64,000 bases of DNA, taken from NCBI RefSeq assembly GCF_000003605.2, contig NW_003130860.1, positions 8,131-72,130 of the forward strand, read 5' to 3'. The notes under the pieces are model-generated. The model worked only from the letters and a program-made list of their open reading frames with translations. It was not told the origin of the DNA and ran no database searches. A program made the position numbers and the translations under genes. Below, one piece after another: positions 55,946 to 64,000 of the stretch (positions are counted from its first letter, which is position 1; each line of letters begins with the position of its first letter). This DNA is from Saccoglossus kowalevskii (Eukaryota; Hemichordata; Enteropneusta; Harrimaniidae).

Positions 55946-58364
55946 TTCTTGTAACAAACATTTAATATATTAAACATTGATTTTTAGTCATGTTTAAACT
56001 TTTTTGAACTTTAATAACAAATGAAAGATATTAGAAAACCAAGTAGCACAATTATTTTAATTCAGACATCAATATTATGATTTAAACTTTTCTGCATCTA
56101 AATAAGAGTACAACTCATGTTTTCGTAATCGATGAAGTCTATTCAAGCTAAAAATGTGATATTACAACCATGAAAAGTTTTAAATAATTCTTCAAACATC
56201 AGTTTATCACAAAAAAATGATTAATTTCCTGCTTAAAGTAAACAAAATAAATTGGTACAATCGAGCTTTTTGATTGGCTAACTTATCAGATCAAAGGATG
56301 TATAAAACATGGCGGATATCGTTCCGCATCGAGTGTTCATATGCAACTGAAAACATTCTCCTTCAATAAAATGAAGTTGAATTTTACTTGCATTTCATAG
56401 CAAACCAACGAAATTTTTTTTTGTATTTTATTATAATCACGGCTGATTAGTTATCAACATTTCAACTCTATAACAAGTAATGTATTCGCTTTTGAAATGA
56501 CTGGATTACATTATTGTGATCATTTGTTAATAAGCATTTTTTTACTTGTCGATACCAGCTAAATTAAAGCCAATGCACATTACATTTTTTTGCATAGTAT
56601 TTTTTTGTTATTAAGTAGAAATACAAAAAAACCTTAAATATTTCATTTGTGACACCTATTTTGAATCTAATTCACTCGTGCCTGACATTTCAAATATGGT
56701 GATCCCTTAATGAGAATACTTATGGTAACCCTGGTCCACACTGAGATATGGCCTAAATTTTTACTCAAAGATTTGTAGGAGGAGATACATTTGGCGCAAA
56801 GGTAGGAAACAATCAGTTTTTTTGGCTATTGCCATGAAAATGGTGGGGCAGGAATTTGTTCAGATTTTTCCACCTTACTAGAGTGCAGGTGTGACTTGCC
56901 TCTCAAGTTTTAACATAATCACCCCAGCCAAAAATAAACCACAAAAGACCTAATACGTATGTGTTGACAGACACACAAACAGACAAGTGGACGGACGTAG
57001 TGATTATAAGGGCAATCCTAGCTTGAATACGTCTCTCCCCAGTACTCAACTTGCCGACACAACTTGATTTTTGGAATTCCATTGTGAATGAAGATCCTTA
57101 CAAAATCCCCTCTGCTAAAGGGCACACTGCTGGAATGTGTCATTTGCAGAGCTGATACGTCTGTGAGGATGCAATGAATCACCAAAGCTGAGATCTAATA
57201 CAACTAGAGCCAGCTGAGTCAGCAAGTTATTGACCACACACACACACACACGAACAGATGTGGACATAATGACATGAATTATTTTTATTTCACTTGAATA
57301 ATACTAAAAATAAATTAGCAAAACAATATCCTGTAAAATTTTGCCACAAATACAACGTGTCTGTTGAAGTAAATGAAATGCAGAATTAAAATAAAATGAT
57401 TTTTTAATTCAGGAGAAAAATTCCTATAAAAATAATATACAGCATCACTTTATTTTATATTCCTGACAAAGATCAAATTTATATGCATATAGTGAATACA
57501 TGTAGTGTTAATTTTGTTTTTAATAATCATTTTTATTAGATTATAAATATAATTATGCTAAAAAAAAGATTTTGTTTCTTGTCCTAGGAAGAATTGCTGA
57601 TAGTTTAATTTTTTTTTCAATCTTTTTTTTATTTATTTTTGTATTAAGATTACTTAATACCATAACAACAAGATATAAGTTCAACATTTATTAAACAATA
57701 TTTTTGATAACATGTATTAAGGTTTGATTTGGAGCAACAAAACACTTTCTGAAACAGAAAACAAAACATTTTTTAATTCTACCATATGTGGTGCACTTCA
57801 CCAGCATCCACAATTGGCCAAAAAAATATGCAGGTTTTAAACAGATACGTATGTTGACAAAAAACAAAACCTATTTTTGTCTGGCCTTATATACAGTTTC
57901 TATCTATTCCTACATACTGATGCATCATGGGTAGAAGACAGTTTTGGGTAAACTTGATTTAAAACCCAAAAACATTATTCTGGGCATTTTGTTTTTTAAA
58001 ATCAATGCTCATATTCTTTTTAATTTTAATTTTGAAACACAATACAAATTATTTTATTTTTCCATGGAAATTATATTTTTTCAAATATTTTTAACTGACA
58101 CCAGAAACATTCATCAGACATAGTTTCCCTAACACGGCCTCAGGTTTGTTTCCTTTTACCTACCCAGGATAAATATTATAGTGCATTCATTAGCAGACAG
58201 TTTTATAAACACTGCATCAAGTTTCTACTCTAAAAATCATTAAGGTGAGTCAGTCTAATTGATTAGGTAATCCACTGAAATTATAATGGAGGTATATGAA
58301 GTTATTGCTTTAGCTTTTATATAGTAAGTCCTGATAAGACAGTGCAACAGTACTGCCAATATAA
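55946..58364. other. AT-rich gene-free stretch
   Basis: No gene is seen. A short (CA)n tract lies near 57237-57252 and poly-T tracts near 57607-57640. A GACAGACACACAAACAGACAAG stretch near 56967 resembles the microsatellite tail of family I, so a degraded relative may lie at about 56700-57010. Confidence 0.4.
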
Positions 58365-58567
58365 TACTGTGGAATACTTTATTTTCACTGGAATTAATTT
58401 TTGCTGAAAAGGTTTTTTGGGCATTTTTTATGGAATTTATTTTCACTGATTTTTGATGAGTTTAATGTGAAATATAGGAAAAAAAGTATATTTGCTGGAT
58501 TTTATTTTCATGGAATCATCCCTTCAGCGAAAATAAATTCCAAGCGAAAATAAAGTATTCTACAGTA
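58365..58567. repeat. Family A MITE, near-complete copy
   Basis: TACTGTGGAATACTTTATTT to AAATAAAGTATTCTACAGTA with the full family core. Confidence 0.85.
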
Positions 58568-59477
58568 TTCTAATTAGATACCCGGTACTGTAAACTGCCT
58601 AAATTTTGCAAGTGATAATTTTTTATGAATTACACATGGTAATGTATTGTGGAATTTCTAGCAGTGACAATTATGCTGTTTACTATATTTTCAAATATGG
58701 GACCCTTTTCTGTTTTTCTGCTTCCAAAGCTGTTTATTAAACTCTATCATTAAATCTCTATAAACTGTTGTAACATATTTGTTTTTTTAAGCTGATGTAA
58801 AGGGAAAGCACATATTCAATGAGAACACACTAAGAGTGTGTTTACATAATTAACCCTACATTAAGGAGGGTCAGTCCTGTTTAAATAATTACAATATATG
58901 CAATCATGAATGTAAACTTATTCAGGAGAGTACATACAGTCATGAACCTTAATTCCATGATACTGTGAACCACTTTAATTTTGTGAGTAATAATTTTTTG
59001 CGAATTTAGAGTGTCAGGGACTTTTATGAAATTTTGTCTTCAAGAATGCCATCAAAATGTAAAAATTTCTAGCAGTGAAAATTAATCGGTTTATTAGTAT
59101 GGATTAATATAATTGGTAAATGTAATTTACCCCAGACGTTAACATCCATGAATTGTTTACATGACTTCCTTCCTATGTTTTGTCTGTGTACCCCGATAGC
59201 TATATCCGACTTCTTGAATTTCTATCCAATTACCGATCAGAGACCCCTTGTACAATACGAACATGAAACCAACTCATTGTAGTTTCTCATAATGACGATG
59301 ATAGAATTTTAACTCCAAGCATAATTGGTGTTGTAGGCATCACTGTGTTAATTAATTTATCATCTTAGAACCACAGACACATAAATAATTTCTAATCAGT
59401 GTACACATCAGTTCACAATGAACCAAACAATTTTCTGTCTGGTACTTAATATTTAATTAAGTATTTAATTTCACAAC
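58568..59477. other. Gene-free stretch with TACTGT-led repeat remnants
   Basis: Two related segments, starting near 58585 (GTACTGTAAACTGCC) and 58962 (TACTGTGAACCACTTTAATT), share GTGATAATTTTTTATGAATT-like and ATTTCTAGCAGTGA text and look like another TACTGT-ended family. No gene. Confidence 0.4.
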
Positions 59478-59768
59478 CAGGGATTTGTTTAAACAAGGGA
59501 ACAGGGGTGCAGCGCCCTCATGCCATGGCCATGTGCCCCCTTACCCTGGGGAGCAGATCCACTGGCAACCATAAAATTCTGATTGACCAGGGATCACATG
59601 TGGCCAGAGTCTTCAACTGTGACCTGTCTGATAGTAATTTGGCCACAAGGAAGCCATAGAATGCTCCATTTTAACTTATCACACCCTGGTAGGGAGAACC
59701 CTATCTCCCCCACTTGGTGGCTCTGCTGAATTGCAGTGCTCCCTCTTGCAATTTTTTTCTAGAAAAAC
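59478..59768 (-). repeat. Family G dispersed repeat, copy 2
   Basis: Reverse complement of 45452-45740: CCAGGGATTTGTTTAAACAA at the left, GCAGCGCCCTCATGCCATGG, GACCAGGGATCACATGTGGC, and CAATTTTTTTCTAGAAAAAC at the right. Confidence 0.75.
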
Positions 59769-59772
59769 TGAC

Positions 59773-59857
59773 TACTGTAAAATACTTATTTTAGCTGGAA
59801 TTAATTTTTGCTGAAAAGACTTTTTGAATGTTTTGTATGGAATTTATTTTCACAGAA
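59773..59857. repeat. Family A MITE, half copy
   Basis: TACTGTAAAATACTTATTTTAG through TGTATGGAATTTATTTTCAC; the right half is missing. It follows family G copy 2 by a few bases. Confidence 0.75.
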
Positions 59858-60936
59858 TTTAAAAGCCAGTGAATAATTATCTCACCTCCCCTGATATACT
59901 GTAAAACATGTTTAAAAAGCGGCATGCAATTTAAGCGAATTGTCGTAAAATGACGTAATAGCGAAATGTTGATTTAGCAAATCTCTCTTGTCATTGTTGA
60001 TTTCTTTGTTTGGCGGCCATTTTGAATTGATAATAAAGTCATTAGCGAATCAGTTCTCTCGCTAAAATCGTGAAAAAAGACATGCTCGCGAAAAAGACAT
60101 AAGGTAGATATTGGCTGTTGCTGATAATGATTGCATTTGAAGAAAAGTGCAGACTCAGACTGTAAAACGGGACTATTTTGTGAATTTGTGATGAAAAGAG
60201 GAAAGTGCTGGTGAAAAGGTTAAACTATACAAATCAGCATGCAATTCACATCTTATTTTATTTTACTGTATAACAATCAAATGCACCAAGTTGCGAAAAT
60301 ATTGATTTTTTTGTACTGAAATTAAAAGGATATATAGAAGAACATAACCACTACATCACAAGCAGAGGATTGAAAAATAGTTTTTTGCAATTTGATTTGT
60401 GAATCTGCATTTCGTGTTAATTGGGTAGTTTATCGGTGATTTGTACATTTTATTAACTGGAAGGTCATCAGACAACACTTCGTAACTGTTACGAGAACTA
60501 CACCTAATCCAACTATTATAAGAGAGATTAACCTAATCCATAATCCACTTGGGATTATCGCAAAATCTAATTTATCACAACAAGAGACACATGACTTGGG
60601 TACCAGCTGGTAAAGTGTCTTTTCAAAATCAGCAGCCTCATTAGAATTCCATATATACAATTTGATAAATGACATTATTGCTTCATTAAATACACCTTTC
60701 AGATGAGTCTTACCGAGAGAGCAATTTGTGACGTGGTAAAGCGAAAGAAGTAATGGCAATCACATCATTATGTTGTGATCTATTGTTGCTTATCAATAAA
60801 GAAATAAAGTTTCTGAGAAATTCAAACGAACTTGCACGATTAGCAGCACACACGTACTTACGTAAATTAGTTATATTTATGATCGTAATAATTCATATTT
60901 TAATGAATATGTATACAATTATTGTAATTATTAGTT
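59858..60936. other. Gene-free stretch
   Basis: A 109-codon minus-strand frame at 60430-60759 contains a hydrophobic stretch and a donor-like GTAAGAC, but lacks an ATG in a usable context and any recognisable domain. Not called. Confidence 0.4.
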
Positions 60937-61148
60937 TACTGTAGAATTCTTTATTTTCGATTGGAATTAATTTTCGCTATTTTCACTGAAGGAATTATTC
61001 AGTAAAAATAAAATCCAGCAAATATACTTTTTTGTGTATATTTTACATTCAAATTGTCAAAAATCAATGAAAATAAAATCCATAGAAAACACTCAAAAAG
61101 TGTTTTCAGTGAAAATTAATTCCATCTAAAATAAAGTATTTCACAGTA
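60937..61148. repeat. Family A MITE, near-complete copy
   Basis: TACTGTAGAATTCTTTATTTTC to AAATAAAGTATTTCACAGTA with the standard core. Confidence 0.85.
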
Positions 61149-61559
61149 TGTTATGTTTCAATACACAGAGCAGGGTTTGCGCAAGTGTCTCGGCAAGACG
61201 AGTCCCACTTACAAAATTTTAAGAAATTGAAATTTGACCCTTTATAACTTTATTAGAGATTTGAACCCGGCTTGCCTGAAAAACTGGGTCCCTCTTCAAT
61301 AATTGGAGTCTGGGAAGCAAAATATGGGGTTAACGCAATCCCTGCAGAGGATACACAGAGTAAACTAAATTGCTGTCATTCTTACTTCTTTGCATCTCTC
61401 CTATGTTATACTAATAGAACTGATTAGTTGCTAAATGTTTTTTTTTGGGTTTAAAAAAATATCCTGAGCAATATCCAGCACACCTAGGAAACTAATACTT
61501 GCTCTATTAGTAGCATAGACATTTACCTTAATGCCATGGATTTTATAGATAATAGTATG
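61149..61559. other. Gene-free stretch
   Basis: Nothing recognised; unique AT-rich sequence. Confidence 0.4.
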
Positions 61560-61653
61560 GAATCAGAATATAGAATTTTTCTATATTTTACATTTAACTA
61601 AAGTTGAAAACTCCCAAAAAGGTGAAAATTAATTCCAGCTAAAATAAAGTACT
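61560..61653. repeat. Family A MITE, half copy fused to the next
   Basis: The right half only (AATTTTTCTATATTTTACAT, GAAAATTAATTCCAGC, AAATAAAGTACTGTA). It shares its terminal TACTGTA with the start of the following complete copy, so the two are head-to-tail neighbours. Confidence 0.7.
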
Positions 61654-61861
61654 GTAGAATACTTTATTTTCGCTTGGAATTTATTTTTGCTGTTTTCGCT
61701 GAAGGGATGATTTCATGAAAATAAAATCCAGCGAATATACTTTTTTTCCTATATTTCACATTAAACTCATCAAAAATCAGTGAAAATAAATTCCATACAA
61801 AATGCCCAAAAAGCCTTTTCAGCGAAAATTAATTCCAACGAAAATAAAGTATTCCACAGTA
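61650..61861. repeat. Family A MITE, near-complete copy
   Basis: TACTGTAGAATACTTTATTTTC to AAATAAAGTATTCCACAGTA. One of the best preserved copies: the two halves are close reverse complements. Confidence 0.88.
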
Positions 61862-63231
61862 TTCTTTTGATGAATGATCACACCTTTTCAACACACCTTC
61901 ATCAACCAAACAGAACACAAGTTCAAATTACAATTAGATAACAAGACACTGATCAGACACCTTTATCTTCTCAATCAATGTTCCCACGACAACAAAACCA
62001 CCTACAATACAGCTCTTTGTAACTATTGGTCTATTATGTCCATCCAGTGGGTCTTTAAAGTTGTTTTTATCTGCAAAGGTCAGCCCTTCAACAAAGGTCA
62101 ATAGAGCTAGATCACATACAGAGTGTACTGTTTGTTCTCAAGGCTGACAAGAATTTCCTGTATAAATTTAATGTCGATGACGTTATAAAAGTTTGACCCC
62201 ACTTAAAGAAAGAAGAAAAAAAATATATTACATCTTGGAATCTCCTAGCAAAGTTCAGTGACCCTTTCATTCTCAATAGTTTTCTACTGCCACATTTTTT
62301 ATGAGTTCTGTTTTTAAGTTCTGATTTCAAGTGAAATATATTTCAAAATTTTGGCGGGAAAAATGATGGTATTCAAAAAATAAACGAAGCATTTTAAATT
62401 ATATCAACCATCATAAAAGATGATCTTTGCTCAGAAAAACGTCAAGACAACATTTAGTGATTTGAGTAGTTATTTCTCAAAATTAAATTATACAAATACA
62501 ATACCTATGACTGAACCTGAACATACTCAATAAGGCAAATAAAATTAATGGTGTGCAAACATACAGTGAGTACCAATTCCTGTCTCACAATGTGTGACAA
62601 CAAATTCCCTGTCTCATTTTGTGTTACATTTGTTTTTTTTCTTTACGCCAACACAATAACATGTGATAGAGTAAAAGAGTAACAGATGTGAAAACATTAT
62701 ACTAACATAGTTATAAAATAATACTTACGTGCGCTTAAAAACAGGTGAGAACATGTTGCGTTGACATAAAAACACTTAGATATGGCAGAGTTGGGAGGGG
62801 GCAACACTGGGTAGCATTTGCAAAAGATGCAGTAAGTGCATTGGCATTTTAACTAAATTGATAGCCTTAGTTAACTGTATTAATGTTTATCTTATTGCAC
62901 AGTAAGTAGGCTCGCAATGTGTGTTGAATTTTAAAGCAGTTTAGATAGTTGTATTGAACTGTAGACATAGTTTAAACTCAAAATAGATTCCAAAATACCG
63001 GTAGATCTCTAAAACAAGTTTAGCTCAATGTTCATATATTATTGAATTGTTATTATTGCTCGTTTGAAGAAGTACACACAAGACAGAGTATAAGGTCAAA
63101 CGAAATATTGACTATCCATGATTCGTTGCCATTGTTCGCATTACTCAGTGGTCACCATATTTACGCCTCCTGTACGAATTATCACTGTTAATGCAAGATT
63201 ATGAGATCCTTACAACTTATGTCAATGTAAA
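61862..63231. other. Gene-free stretch
   Basis: No supported gene. A strong minus-strand donor-like site (CGCAC|GTAAGTATT) lies near 62728, but no coding frame with a signal peptide precedes it. Confidence 0.4.
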
Positions 63232-63562
63232 TTTTTCTAGTGAGAACACGGACTACTTTTTCTAGTGAGAACACGGACTACTTTTTCTAGTGAGAACACG
63301 GACTACTTTTTCTAGTGAGAACACAAACTACTTTTTCTAGTGAGAACACGGACTACTTTTTCGAGTGAGAACACGGACTACTTTTTCTAGTGAGAACACG
63401 GACTACTTTTTCGAGTGAGAACACGGACTACTTTTTCGAGTGAGAACACGGACTACTTTTTCTAGTGAGAACATGGACTACTTTTTCTAGTGAGAACACG
63501 GACTACTTTTTCGAGTGAGAACACGGACCACTTTTTCTAGTGAGAACATGGACTACTTTTTC
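63232..63562. repeat. 25-bp minisatellite, about 13 units
   Basis: Direct repeats of TCTAGTGAGAACACGGACTA plus CTTTT. Units alternate between TCTAGTG and TCGAGTG, and a few carry ACATGG or ACAAAC. Confidence 0.97.
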
Positions 63563-63654
63563 AAAATGTACTATCCGACTACCTAGTTCTGTTTAATATA
63601 TACATGACACAAACAATTGATGACTAAAAACATTCACCTATACATGAATGAATT

Positions 63655-63680
63655 ACCCCCCCCCCCACACACACACACAC
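63655..63680. repeat. C run followed by (AC)n
   Basis: A run of about 11 C followed directly by an AC dinucleotide run. Confidence 0.9.
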
Positions 63681-64000
63681 CTGTATGGATGATTCCTTAT
63701 CACCCATGTTAATGAGTGTTCTAATTGACAATCATCTAAGCCAATCACAACGTCTCTTCATCTGACCTCTGATCGAGAAGACGTCGGCTGATTGTAGCAG
63801 CCGTTTTTTTTTTAATTCTACGACTAGTACGAGTTACTTTTTAAGTCTATTTACAACGACTACAAAAAACTCAAATTTCAACATGCAGCCATGTTGGGTC
63901 TGCAATGTGAGCTTTACCATGTTGACCTCATTATGCACGTATTTCCGCGCCCACCTCATTATAATATGTGCATCATGAATATTTAATAGCAATGAATTTC
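63681..64000. other. Right edge without a supported gene
   Basis: No recognised exon or element. Confidence 0.4.

Noticed and set aside
60430-60759. FSTL1 signal-peptide exon on the minus strand
   Set aside because: The apparent start is not an ATG, the upstream ATGs are stopped at once, and the frame shows no follistatin-module sequence.

Overview
The window is intron-rich, AT-rich animal DNA. Coding exons are short and separated by long, repeat-filled introns, splice junctions are canonical GT-AG, and both recognisable genes are animal gene families. The repeat landscape (many MITE families, tRNA-derived SINEs with a broadly shared 3' domain, minisatellites, long C or G runs) resembles marine invertebrates such as hemichordates, lancelets or molluscs. 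I cannot fix the phylum from the sequence alone.

Two genes are supported, arranged tail to tail. (1) On the + strand, about 23.7-31.8 kb, lies a nicotinic acetylcholine receptor alpha-type subunit. Five exons (23666-23811, 25744-25788, 27990-28099, 28829-29870, 31572-31772) splice in frame into about 514 residues with the full aromatic ligand box, vicinal cysteines, Cys-loop and M1-M4. Exon 1 (signal peptide) is only tentatively placed at 22270-22327. The pore helix has an isoleucine at the normally invariant leucine 9' and a serine at the outer acidic 20' position. (2) On the - strand, 43457-49550, lies a follistatin-like 1 (FSTL1) orthologue. Nine exons splice in frame into 377 residues: follistatin/Kazal module, paired EF-hand domain, Cys-rich module and an unusually long Lys/Glu-rich tail. 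Its signal-peptide exon was not found and probably lies beyond the right edge or in the long stretch 49551-64000.

Region by region: 1-22 kb has no convincing gene and holds scattered MITEs and hairpins. 22-32 kb is the receptor gene, with MITE ends close to several splice acceptors. 32-43 kb is intergenic, with nested MITEs, a 2.26-kb array of a 43-bp minisatellite that has a 20-unit higher-order repeat, an LTR-like fossil and a 61-base gap. 43-50 kb is FSTL1, with a SINE, MITEs and a small insertion flanked by a 21-bp duplication that has copied a splice acceptor. 50-64 kb has a pogo-like MITE, two tandem copies of a 1.1-kb repeat (with a 739-base gap), two minisatellites and many copies of a TACTGTA-ended MITE.

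The two genes have no obvious functional link: one is a synaptic or chemosensory ion channel subunit, the other a secreted matricellular glycoprotein. All calls are by reading and from memory of the families; no search was run.
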